Assembly: GCF_024868665.1 (NCBI RefSeq) | Contig: NC_079890.1 | Location: 9,399,105 to 9,463,104, forward strand | Direction: 5' to 3' | Source: Triplophysa rosa | Lineage: Eukaryota; Chordata; Actinopteri; Cypriniformes; Nemacheilidae | Length of the DNA stretch: 64,000 nucleotides | Part shown: one piece after another, positions 1 to 11,700 of the stretch | Layout of the letters: each line of letters starts with the position of its first letter | Position numbering within the stretch: the first letter of the stretch is position 1 | Translations under genes and position numbers: made by a program | The notes under the pieces: generated by a model | Told to the model about the DNA's origin: nothing | The model's input: only the letters and a program-made list of their open reading frames with translations | Database searches by the model: none

Positions 1-448
1 GACTTCCAGACACAGAAGCAGCTTCTTCCCCCAGGCAATCTCCCTCCTAAACAGATAACTGCTCCTTAAGAGCAATATTCCACTTCCACTACTCCTATAG
101 TGTGCACTATAGTGCCTTATTATATCTACATCTTATGTATACATGTATATAACACTACCTCTACTTACTAAATTATCCATTTGCACAAGTGTACATACAA
201 TCTGTTAATATGTTTATTCTACTATATACTACCCTGTACAATGTCTCTTATATGTTATTATCCCCCATTTTCTGTAAAATAGTCTTTATGTTATATATGC
301 ACAATTTAGAATCTTTTAGACTGTAAATCGTATTATATTGTATTGTCATTGTGTTGAATGTCTGTACTAGAAGCTTTCAACACCAAAGAAAATTCCTTGT
401 GTGTGCAAGCACACTTGGCAATAAAGCTCTTCTGATTCTGATTCTGAT
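1..448 (+). mobile_element. 3' tail of an L2-like LINE retrotransposon
   Basis: The stretch ends in an AATAAAG-like signal near 420 followed by a short tandem repeat of TTCTGA (about 431-448). This is the usual 3' end of fish L2-type non-LTR elements, which finish in a microsatellite instead of poly(A). No reverse transcriptase coding survives here; the element either begins outside the window or is 5' truncated. The family name is from memory of such tails, so the clade is inferred. Confidence 0.6.
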
Positions 449-603
449 ATACTGGGGCACAGCAGATTTATACTGGGGTAATAACACAGTAAAAGGGGTC
501 TAGCGACGCCCCTGCATAGGAACATGCATTGTATTTATTTGTGTTTGCATTAATATGTGTTCCCTATTTATGGAAGCCCGTTTCCACCAGGGTTGGGAAT
601 TTT

Positions 604-1215
604 TTTAGATTTTATAAGTGATTATTATGACTTAGTATCTCAAAATAATGAGAAACTAAGTCGAAATTTCGACTTAGTAACTCATAACAATGACTTAGTA
701 TCTCATAATAATGACTTAGTATCTCATAATAATGAGAAACTATGTCGAAATTTCGACTTAGTAACTCATAATAATGACTTAGTATCTCATAATAATGACT
801 TAGTATCATAATAATGAGAAACTAAGTCGAAATTTCAACTTAGTATCTCATAATAATGACTTCGTATCTCATAATAATGACTTAGTATCTCATATTAATG
901 AGAAACTAAGTCGAAATTTCGACTTAGTATCTCATAATAATGAGAAACTAAGTCGAAATTTCGACTTAGTAACTAATAATAAGAAGAAACTAACTCATAA
1001 TAATGACTTAGTATCTCATAATAATGAGGAACTAAGTCGAATTTTCGACTTAATAACTCATAATAATGACTTAGTAACTCATAATAATGACTTAGTATCT
1101 CATAATAATGACTTAGTATCTCATAGAAATGAGATATTGAGTCTAAATTTTGACTTACTAAATCATTATTTTGAGAAACTTTCTCATACTGACTTTCTCG
1201 TAATATTGGCTTAAT
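604..1215. repeat. Palindromic tandem subrepeats, left arm of element A
   Basis: Irregular tandem array of about 18-40 bp units: a CTTAGTATCTCATAATAATGA type unit alternating with the self-complementary AAGTCGAAATTTCGACTT. Units vary by single substitutions. Because the core is itself a palindrome, each arm could fold locally as well as with the other arm. Confidence 0.85.
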
Positions 1216-1465
1216 CTGCACATGCACATGTCTGCTATGCTGCTATGTGCTTATGATCGTATGTCTTTATGTTTTATGTGCAGTCTGCTTGATCAGCATT
1301 GTGGTGATTCACGGATTTTAGACACATACAGCAATATTTCAGACAGGGCCTTGCAAATCATGAAATTCTTACTCTACTGGAGAATGTTCATGGTGTTAAA
1401 ATTAGCCGAACTCTTGAGCGACTTTTGAGCAATTCTCACTAACTATTAACTACAACTTTTGTAAC

Positions 1466-3371
1466 AGGTTACTGTAGTAAAGTTCGTGTAGGTGAGAAGG
1501 AAGAGATCGGGGTCAGGTTGTCTACTGGAGAGAAAGATATGTTTATTCACAAAATTATATCTCAGTCTAATGCTGACGCTGCGCATCTCTGTTTCCAGCC
1601 TCCGTATTCCACTGGAGCTGACGATCCTCTCGTGAAGCAGTCCTCTTACTGGCACTGGCTCTGTCTCTCTCTCTCTCTCTCTCTGGTAGACTCTGCTGGC
1701 TCTCACACACACGGCTCCTGTCTCCGAGCTGTTTATATGCATCCCCACACCAATCACTGGAATAGAGGACAGCTGATCATCATTTGCACTTCGCACCCCA
1801 TTTACTCACCACTCTTCTCTCAGCCTTCTCTCCCGCTGCAGACCTTGCTAAATCACACACCCCTTGCCACAGTTACACTTTAAGGTACACAAATTCATAA
1901 TTAACTACTTGCTTATTAACCCTTTAAAACAGACGGGAGCGTGGGCGTGTCTCTGTTCAAGAGCCAATAAAAACGGAATCCAAATGGGTAGCAGAATAAT
2001 TCTTTTTGCATACAAAATGACAGACGTTACACTTTCAGATCAAGCCTACAACACGATCCTGTTGCGTTGTTTTCGCTCTCTAATGAGTCTGCACAAATTG
2101 TGTAAAAATCTATAACAAAAAACATAAAAATGCATCGCACGTCTTTGCACACGTTCTGTAGATCTAAGGTTACTAGTGGTTGCGTGGTTACCTTTTCCTA
2201 CGACTCCTATGACGTAATCACGTTCTGTGCACTATGACCCTAAGGTTTGTCGCATGTGGTGACATCACAAGCTGCGACATTGGATCTCCGTTTGTGGTAT
2301 GCTTTACATTGTACTCGTCGTTGTGTCTCTTTATCATTACACTCCGTTGCTTGATCATTTCTTTCACACATGCACATTTACAAACGCAAGTGCAAACACA
2401 CACACACTTGGATGTGTAACGTTATGACTGCATGGAAAAAGAAGTATACAAGTGCGGAGGTTTTGGAGCTACTACTCGCGTCCGACGAAGATTAACTTTC
2501 TGACTGCTCATCTGCTCCAGTTTCAATCAATTTCCATTCACGTGCGAGGCCTGCCAAGTGCCCCTCTGTGTTATTATGGACAGGAAGTTATTATGGTCTC
2601 ATCACAGCTAGGCTGTGTATATGTAGCGGTGTCTTTCAGTATGTTTAGGTTTGTTTTGGGTTATTTATGTTTTATTTATTTATTTATTTATCTTTTTGAC
2701 CCCACAAATTCAAATGCACTCCATTTATGTGTGAAACATGTCAAGAGCCCCTCTGCGTTATTCTGGTCAGGAACTGTCACAAGTGTCATCACAGCCTTTT
2801 TGCATCTATAGTTCTGATAAAGTACAGATATTAGGGTAATTTATTATTTTACATGGTCTGTTTTAGCTGTTCAATCAACATTGCTCTCAAAAGCAGTATT
2901 TTATCTGTTTTACTTCACAACGCACTGTTTACAAAAATGATTATATCTCACAAACTATTTTATGTAAACAGTCCAAATAAATTGTATGTGACTTTGAAGT
3001 GCTTGATGCAAGTTTTTACATTGACAAGTTTGAGGTTGATATTTGTGATAAATCTGTATTTAGTCAAATATATTGGGGGAAAAAACAATTTTCCTTTTTT
3101 GGGGGGGGTTTATTGCACTTTTGACCTGTTTACCTAGTTACTATGGCTCAATTACATACATAGCCTTCAAATTGGGGGTGTAAGGATTGTATTGATGTAT
3201 GGCATGTGAAAATACTCAAAAGCATAACAGCACAGTTACATTTTAGTACACTAAAATGTACTCTAGCGGAATTGTTCAATGGCAGGTCATAAAGGGTTAA
3301 CATGCATATTGGTTGTATATTAATAGCCTATGTGTAAAGCACATATTAATGCTTTATTCTGCATTGCCTTA
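1466..3371. other. Interior of element A, no gene seen
   Basis: A (CT)n microsatellite lies near 1665-1685 and a short CA run near 2395-2405. Two stretches around 2530-2580 and 2695-2770 resemble each other loosely (a CCCCTCTG-GTTATT-GG motif recurs), which may be an old duplication. I see no convincing exon or transposase motif on either strand. Confidence 0.5.
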
Positions 3372-4509
3372 AGCGTGATTTTTACTTCTGCGTAGGACCT
3401 ATGCCGTAACCTACGTACGTAGGCGACACCGTCGTGAACATTTATGGTTCTGCGTTGAGAGTATGCGTCGTACTGCAATTACACCGCCGAAACGCTAGTT
3501 GGCTCTTTGTGTTTTCACAGGGTTTGCTCTTCTTCACCGATGTTTTGTGTGTATGCCTAGTGTATGCAAACGACAATGGAAGCTGATCGCATCTTAATGG
3601 AGTTGGAGCTAATCGAAACAGAAAAATGTGTAATCCGTTATATTATTAACCTTACTTTCATGTTAGAAGTTAAACAGATGTTATATTAAACTTAAGTCTT
3701 GTCCACATTTTGGATTTTTATGTGTGTTCATTTAGATATTGTTGAAAAAAGTATACTTTTCAAAGGGGTGTACTCATTTACGCAGAGCACATACATAGAT
3801 GTCAAAACTGTGTATTGAAATGATACCCTGATAGAATATCATATTTTGTCATGGACAACTCACCCTATTAATTGTTTAGTTAAAAATGAAACGAAATGCA
3901 ACCAAGATCTGGAAGTGTCACAATATTGTTCTTTATTTGCAAAAGAGTCAAAGAACAGAATATGTAAAAGTGCAAACTATGTATAGATGAGTATACAAAT
4001 GCAATATTAACACAAATATAAAACTTTCAAAAAACTAGTAACAATAAAAGGTAAAACAAAAAAGAAAACTTTTAAGCCAATAAAGTGCAAAAGATTGTGC
4101 ACTGTGTTTATAAAGTGCGAAGTTCTTCATGTCTTTTGCTGACACTCTTCCAAAACGACGTTAGAGGAAATCTCTCTCCAAGAATTCGCCGCCATCTGAC
4201 AGTCTTTATAGTCCGCCGAAGAAGAGTCATACAGATGCGTGCATTTCCGAACCTCTTCAATCAGACGCTCAGTACTTGGTCGATGTCGATGCTCGCCATG
4301 TTGTTCTTTTGTGGACTCTGAACTTGTCGGAAGAAGACGCCAGAAATGCGTAGAAGGAAGTACGATGCTGCCAAACCGACCAATCACAGCGCTTGCGGTC
4401 CGCATAGGGTCCGCGTTGAGTTGACGCGTTGTTACATTTTTGGAGAGGTGCGCGTCAGGCTACGGCGTAGGTTACGGCATAGGTCCTACGCAGAACCATA
4501 AACTGACCA
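3372..4509. mobile_element. Nested PIF/Harbinger-type element
   Basis: Inverted ends share a block beginning TTCTGCGTAGGACCTATG (left, about 3387) with its complement at the right (about 4460-4495). The element is flanked by TTA on both sides (3369-3371 and 4510-4512), the three-base target duplication typical of PIF/Harbinger. It encodes a MADF-domain fragment on the minus strand and, on the plus strand near 3577, a short open stretch starting MEADRILMELEL. At 1.1 kb it is too short to encode the transposase, so it is a non-autonomous or deleted copy inserted in element A. Confidence 0.8.
4127..4405 (-). pseudogene. MADF-domain (Myb/SANT-like) fragment of Harbinger second ORF
   Basis: A 92-codon open frame contains the string STERLIEEVRKC, then HLYDSSSADYKD and NSWREI. 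That order (RLIxxV, LYxxxxxxYKD, W-I) is the signature of the MADF domain, a DNA-binding module encoded by the accessory gene of fish Harbinger transposons. The domain is cut short after roughly 45 residues, where a stop follows, so only the first two helices are present. The upstream part of the frame lacks domain similarity and the true start is unclear. In complete elements the protein accompanies the transposase to the terminal repeats; here it is a remnant. Confidence 0.65.
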
Positions 4510-4860
4510 TTACTCTACATCCCTTAATCCTACCCAATACCTAAACATACCTAAACTACCTCATAAGCAGTAATTAGGAGTTTATTGAGGCAAAAGTTGT
4601 AGTTAATAGTTAGTGAGAATTGCTCAAAAGTCGCTCAAGAGTTTCATGGCTAATTTTAACACCATAAACATTCTCCAGTAGAGTAAGAATTTCACGATTT
4701 GCAAGGCCATGTCTGAAATATTGCTCTATGTGTCTAAAATCCATGAATTACCACAATGCTGATCAAGCAGACTGCACATAAAACAAGGACATACGATCAA
4801 AAGCACATAGCGGCATAGCAGACATGTGCATGTGCAGATTAAGCCAATATTACGAGAAAG

Positions 4861-5335
4861 TCATATGAGAAAGTTTCTTATAATAATGATTTAGTAAGTC
4901 AAAATTTCGATTTAGTTTCTCATTATTATGAGATAAGTCATTATTATGAGATACTAAGTCGAAATTTCGACTTAGTTTCTCATTATTATGAGATACTAAG
5001 TCGAAATTTCGACTTAGTTTCTCATTATTATGAGATACTAAGTCAGTATTATGAGATACTAAGTCATTATTATGAGTTACTAAGTCGAAATTTCAACTTA
5101 GTTTCTCATTATAATGAGATACTAAGTCATTATTATGAGATACTAAGTCATTATTATGAGTTACTAAGTCGAAATTTCGACTTAGTTTCTCATTATTATG
5201 AGATACTAAGTCATTATTATGAGATACTAAGTCATTATTATGAGATACTAAGTCATTATTATGAGTTACTAAGTCAAAATTTCGACTTAGTTTCTCATTA
5301 TTATGAGATACTAAGTCATAATAATATAAAAATTA
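4861..5335. repeat. Palindromic tandem subrepeats, right arm of element A
   Basis: Inverted counterpart of the array in the left arm, with the same AAGTCGAAATTTCGACTT cores and TTATTATGAGATACTAAGTC spacers. Copy number and order differ slightly from the left arm, so the arms have gained or lost units since they were formed. Confidence 0.85.
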
Positions 5336-5749
5336 CCAACCCTGGCCGAAACGGGCTTCCATACCTATTGGTGTATGAACCTATGTACATAAACTAATAT
5401 AAAGATTCTCGAACAGTGTGCTTCAGTGTGTGCATCTCATAAATGCATACTGTATGAGTAACTATGTACTCTTAAAATACTTTCAATAGTAATATGACTA
5501 AGTGTGATGATTTCAAGTTTTACTATCATTATTGATGATGCTATATTTCGGTGAACAAACTCAAACACTTACATTGCAGGGTGTCTGCGACATATCCTGG
5601 AAAAAGAATAGGGGCTTGTTTTAGATGAGCGCTGAAATGGATTTTGTTCTTGTGTTATCTTAATGCAAAAGCAGCAATATTTCAAATACTGCTAGATGTT
5701 AAATGTTTAATTGGGCTGCTAATAGGGTAAGCTGGCTTTCTTTTTTTAG

Positions 5750-8700
5750 TAATGGAGGCCTTGCTGAGATCTTCACTGTGTTCGCAAAAACTCCTGTGAA
5801 GGATGAGAAGACCGGGGAGATGAAGGACAAAATCACTGCGTTCATTGTGGAGAGGAGCTTTGGAGGAGTCACACAGTTAGTGCTTAGTTTTTTCTTTTCT
5901 GATCGGTATATTATCTATTTGTTTAGATAATTTTATCTGTTTGTTTTCTTCTTCTTAAACCTTCTCCTTTCATCTATTACTCTTGATTTTTCTCCCCATC
6001 TCTCACAGTGGTCCTCCTGAGAAAAAAATGGGCATTAAAGCATCAAACACAGCAGAGGTATATTTTGAGAACGTGCGTGTCCCTGCGGACTGTGTGCTGG
6101 GAGAGGTTGGAGGGGGATTCAAAGTGGCCATGAACATCCTCAACAATGGGCGTTTCGGTATGGCTGCGGCCCTCTCCGGAACCATGAAAGGCGTTATTGC
6201 CAAAGCGGTGTGTGTATGTGTGCTTCACTGCATGTGCACAGGTGTGTGTTCTGTTTGCGAGATGTTTTTCTCTTTCAGTGTGTAATGCTGATCTGAGTTT
6301 TTCATTCTTTCTATTTCGTTTCCTCTTCTCTCACCCAGTTTGTCTAGCATGCTGTAGAAAGCACCAAATTAAGGCCACATCCTCCCCCCACTTGCTGACA
6401 CCCATGTCGTCCTCACTTCCTCTACTTAACATGCAGGGAAATTCCTCTGCACACTTTGCACTGTCCCCATGCTTTGCGGTATATGAGCTTGTGTTGACAC
6501 ACGTTCACCACAAATTTATACCGCTTATTTAAAAAGCTGATCGCACAGTTAGCTTGGCAATCTTGAGTCTGCATGCTGGATCAGTCTTTTGCTTTGGTTG
6601 TTCATTTTTGTTAAATATAAATTGAGATGAATTAAAGCAATAAAAAATGCTAGTACTTTTGATAGACTTATTGTCTCATGTCATGACATGTGCTGTGTGT
6701 GCTCATGCTGAGTGATTGTGAGCATCAGAGTTTCTCTCTGTGTGTGGAGGGGGAGATTTCTCAACAGCCTCTGTGCTTTCTCCTGCCGTGGGCCGCTGTA
6801 TGTGTCTCTCTCTGTTTGTGTATGCATGTCAAACCAGGAACACTGTTGTTCTTCTTATCTACTGTGTACCACTTGCCATGTGTCTACAGTTAGTTTGTTT
6901 TTATGCCAGATCCAGCATGTGGCAAGTGCATCAGTGAGGGGAATAAAATAGAAGGGAGCATTTCAGAGAATTTCACAAATGTTCCTTAAAGTTATTACAT
7001 ACATATTTGTATAATTATTTCTAAAAGTAATATGTAAACGAAGAACATCGATCCTTAATTGAATTCGACAAGTTACCGATAAGCATATGGATCAAAATTC
7101 TGTTATTGCTTTCAGAAATACTTTAGTCAGTCAAAAATATTTTTTTTAAAATTCCAATTGTATTTATTCTCATTCTGTTTAATTTTATACAGGTCAACCA
7201 TGCGGCTAACAGGACCCAGTTTGGGAACAAGATCCACAACTATGGTGCCATTCAAGAAAAGATAGCCAGAATGGCTATGCTTCTGTATGTGACAGAGGTG
7301 AGTAAGTTGTACTTGCTCAGACTGGATCATTATGCTTTCTGGAGAGGCAGGGCAGCTACTCTGTTTATTGGCTTCTTGTCAGTCCTTAAAAGAATAGGAA
7401 TCACCCAAAAATCTTTAATGGCATGCCAGAGGTATACGACCCAGACACAAAGATTTTTAAAGAAATATGCTATATCTGTAGGACAGTTGAATACAAGGAG
7501 TGAAAATGTTATAATAATTAAAAAAACACCCATCATAAAAATGATGTATAAACATTAAGGAATAAGAAACATTTGATGTAGGAAAGCAATTCATATTTTA
7601 CAGTTTAGTGAAGTCAACACAAACACTTCTCAAAACTTGTCCTACAGAATATTTTTGTGGTTAAATATTTGTGTTCATCTGAAATGTCATGAGGGTAAGT
7701 ACATGATGAGAATGTTTGTTTTGAGTGAACCACTTTAAACTTACTTTAAGCAAGTTTATAATATGCAAACCTTGCTCCTCTTTTCTCAAGTTTTGTTTGT
7801 AATATGAACACACCCAAAAAGATGTTGTGATAGTGCTTAAGCTAAGTCTGTAATATGCAAATATTATAAACTTTGCTCAAGTTCACCTAACAAACTTTGT
7901 TTGTATTACTGCTCTAGTGTCAATGTCACTTAGAAACACGTTGTCTCAGTGCTTAAAGGGATAGTTCCCCCAAAAATGAAAACTCACCCTCTTGTCATTT
8001 CAAACCTGTATGACCTACCGTCTTCTGCAGAACACAAAAGAAGATATTTTGAAGAAGGCTGGTAACCGAACAGCGCTGGCACCCATTCACTTCAATTGTA
8101 TGGACTCAAAACCAATGCAAGTGAATGGGTGCCATCACTGTTCCGTTAAAATGAACCACGGGCATAGAGAGATGTATGGCTTAACACGTTGTAATAGCCT
8201 TATAATACTAGCATTTGTCATTAGAAACACATCAAATATTTTAATTTCCTTAAAAAAAACTAAATGTAATGCCCATTTTAACCTAAGGAAGTCACCATTT
8301 TCTTTTTCGATGATGTCATCTGGTTGCACGCACAGGCAGCCATATGGTACACAGACACACTAATCAGTTTTTCTGTAGATATAACGTCCTTGTAAGATAA
8401 AAAATATATATAAAAGCAACGATTTTTGGTCGCTATTTGACGCTATTTGGTCTATTTTCATACATTTTAATATTGTTGGTCAGAAACAATTACAAACATA
8501 CTGTATATTTAGATGTATGGAAAACGTGTGTGCTGTAGCGTTAAGAGAACAGGTTTAGGTTGCAAGTGCAACCATTGGACGTCAAGTATTTTTGATGCCA
8601 AAAAATGGTGGCCTTCGAGTTTGACTACATTCTTCCAAATATTTTCTTTTGTGTTCTGCGGAAGAAAGTCATACAGGTTTGAAATGAGAAAAAGGTAAGT

Positions 8701-11700
8701 AAATAATGACAGAATTTTCAATTTGGGGTGAACTATCACTTTAAGCAAAGTTTATACTGTAATAGGCAAATTAAAATATAGCTTTTATCCATAGAGACCT
8801 TGTACTGAGGTTATCTTGCATCTTTCTCTGATGGACTTTGCAGATATCAGTGTTTCAACTCTGCACATTTTTGCACAGCTCAGTCTTACTTCCACATGGT
8901 TTAGAGGAAGTGGAATCTCTCCCCTAATTTTTATGTGATTCAAATATTTTCCCACATGTGACCCAGTCTAAAAATACACAGCCTTTGGCTCTTGTCTGTA
9001 TCTGTGTTTTATTACAGCAGCTGTGTTCTTAATAGTTTCACAATGGTGATTTTCCATAGCTTAAGTGGAAACACATAAAGCAAAGATAACTGACGTTGAA
9101 TCAATGTTAAATTGGTTATTTTCAACATTAAATCATTTATCTTTGCTATCTGGAAATGCTATAGGTCATGGGTTTGATACAGGGAATGCATGACCTGATA
9201 AAATGCAAAAAAGAAGTCCAAATGTAATTTGCTCTGAGTCTGGATAAAAGCATCTACCAAATGAATAAATGTAATTAGTTTCAACCTTGTCATCTTTTCT
9301 TCATGCCCTCAGTCGATGGCTTACATGGTAAGTGGAAACATGGACAGCGGAGCAACGGAGTTCCAGATTGAGGCGGCCATTAGTAAAATTTTTGCCTCAG
9401 TAAGTGTTTAACATCAGCTGACAACCCAGTGAGACTAAAATGTCCAGATCTTTTCTATCAGTTTTTTTTGTGTTTGTCTAAGCCCAGATTCAAATGCTGT
9501 TTAAATTATATGTTATTAAAAGGTGAACTTAACAGCTAATGATTCATAATTTACTTCTCCTCTAGGAGGCAGCTTGGATGGCGACAGATGAATGCATTCA
9601 GATTATGGGTGGAATGGGTTTCATGAAGGTCAGTGTGTTTTAAAATAATTGTATTGCAGATTTTTAGAATGCAGGATTGTGCATATGCCAAATTGCTAAT
9701 TATATCAGAAACCAAACTCTGCCAGAGTCATGGTCAACATTTGGGGCAAAAAGACTGCTGCATGATAGCGTTTGCCCCATATTTGTTAAACAGTTTGTCT
9801 GTGCTGTGACTCAAAGTGTGCAAATTTAGAAACACCTACTGTGTGGGCAGTCGTCTCACTGAAGAGTTCAATGTTCTGTCCCAGGGGTGGTGGAAAAACT
9901 GGAGGTGTTTTGCAAAGATAGACCTGTGCAGCTATAGGCTAGGAATGGAAGGTCACGCCTGAGCTAACCAGACTGCCACAAAACCATACACAACTAATGT
10001 GTTTTCTGAATGTAGGTCAAGGTCTGACATTGTCTGTGGTTTGTTGAATCAATGAAAATGTTGTTGAATAATTGACAATGTGTTTTTAAATTATAAACTG
10101 TGACTAAAATCAGCTTTTCTTCTGGGTGGAGACAAATTAGCCACTAGAAGCAGATCAAGACCGATTTCCAGAGAAGAGTCTCATCAGTTCCTTTTGTTTT
10201 GATTTTTCTTTGTGGGTTACTGATCAGTAAGATCAGAACTACATATTTCCCCAAAGCGTCGCTCATTTGTCTTGACACTTTACATTCTCTACACACTGCA
10301 GTTTGAGAAAGTTTGGAATCATTTTATTAATTTAAATGAATCAACAAATAATCATCAACTCAAATTTGTTGTTCTTGTAAAAAACTTCTTCCGTTCTCCC
10401 AGTAGTATTTAGGTAAAATGCAGTCAACAACATTGTTGCATAATCCTTGCAAAATCATTGTAATATGCTAATCTGGTTCTCAAGAAATTTATCTTTTAGG
10501 AAATGTGAAAAAAACATTTTTTCGATTGCAGATATTTGGTACCAAGGCAATCCTTGCAACTCACTTTACACTTGCAAGTCAAATTTTGGTTTTATAAATG
10601 TCCAAGCAAACACTTCTTTCCAGAAAACATCAGTCTGTAGTGCTGAGAAAAGAGAAATACTGTATTAGTGGTCGACCGAAAAGGGTTTTTAAAGGCTGAT
10701 ACCGATATTAAGAAAGCACTGTGCGGCCGATTGGCAGATAAGAGGTCGATATAACACAATTATTGATACTTACCATACAATTTTTGAATCCCATCCACCT
10801 TACACGATCCATTTCACTGTAGTCATATTACATTACTTGTCTCTTCTTTGCACAGCAAAGGCGGCACAGAAACCGAATCTGAAGCGGCATAAATGTGTAT
10901 TTACACAGACCGTTAATGCAGCTCTAAAGCGGCAGAAATGCATTTACACAGGAATTAAAATTATGCGAAATAATGCTGAACATAACCACAAAAGCACTGT
11001 TCTAACAATATGATAATAAAATAATGCCTTAAATTAAACGATATAGGCTACACTAAAAAAAAAAAAAATACTGAAACTAATAACAATGCATGCTTTAGAA
11101 TAAAAGCAATATTAGGCTATAAATGCAACATTTTAAATGAATTTCCTAGCTAACAAACACTCCATAGAAATTTGTTATTATCGGGCACCTCACTGCATAT
11201 TGAACGACGCCAAAAGTTGTTTTAAAGAGCCAGAAAGTTACTCTCCGATCTGGACCGAAACGCGACTGTTTTGAGCTAAACGGTAAGAAAAGCACACACT
11301 CTCTCATCACAATATAGAAGAGTAATGTTAAGTTTGGGATTTATTATGTGTTCGACTTCATGCGCGTGTTGCGCAGACGCATCCGCTTAAAGGTACAGTG
11401 CGGGATGTTTTGTATGATCTATTAACAGAAATTCAATATAACATACAAAACTGTGTCTTTAGATGTGTATAAAAACCTTACATAATGAAAAGTTATGTTT
11501 ATATTACCTTAGAATAAACCAGTTGTATCTACATAGGGAGAGGGCCTATCTACATGGAATTTGTTATGTTGCGCAGACATGTTTTGTACAGTAAGCTCTA
11601 ACGGACAAACAGCTCTACAGAGCGCGTTTCGTATATGTTGGTCTTCTTCGTGTGTTTTTTTAGACGCAGCTTGCGCCATCACTGAGTTGAAGACGCACAA

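Larger units (their letters stand above)
571..5361. mobile_element. TA-flanked DNA element A with ~0.8-0.9 kb repetitive inverted arms
   Basis: The ends read TGGAAGCCCGTTTC and, at the right, its reverse complement GAAACGGGCTTCCA, each flanked by TA (569-570 and 5362-5363). The left arm (571 to about 1465) and right arm (about 4585 to 5361) are inverted copies of each other. Their outer parts consist of many units with the palindrome AAGTCGAAATTTCGACTT and the spacer CTCATAATAATGA. Their inner parts (about 1200-1460 and 4590-4850) are matching unique sequence. The interior has no transposase that I recognise and is interrupted by a nested Harbinger element. I infer a non-autonomous cut-and-paste element mobilised in trans; its superfamily is uncertain. 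Open frames seen across the repeats are translations of the repeat unit. Confidence 0.8.

Noticed and set aside
557..1227. Open frames on both strands with repeated DLVSHNN / HYYEILS peptides
   Set aside because: They are translations of the palindromic subrepeat array in element A, with no start context or domain.
2452..3137. 119- and 94-aa frames in the interior of element A
   Set aside because: Low-complexity, AT-rich, no family motif; length is expected by chance.
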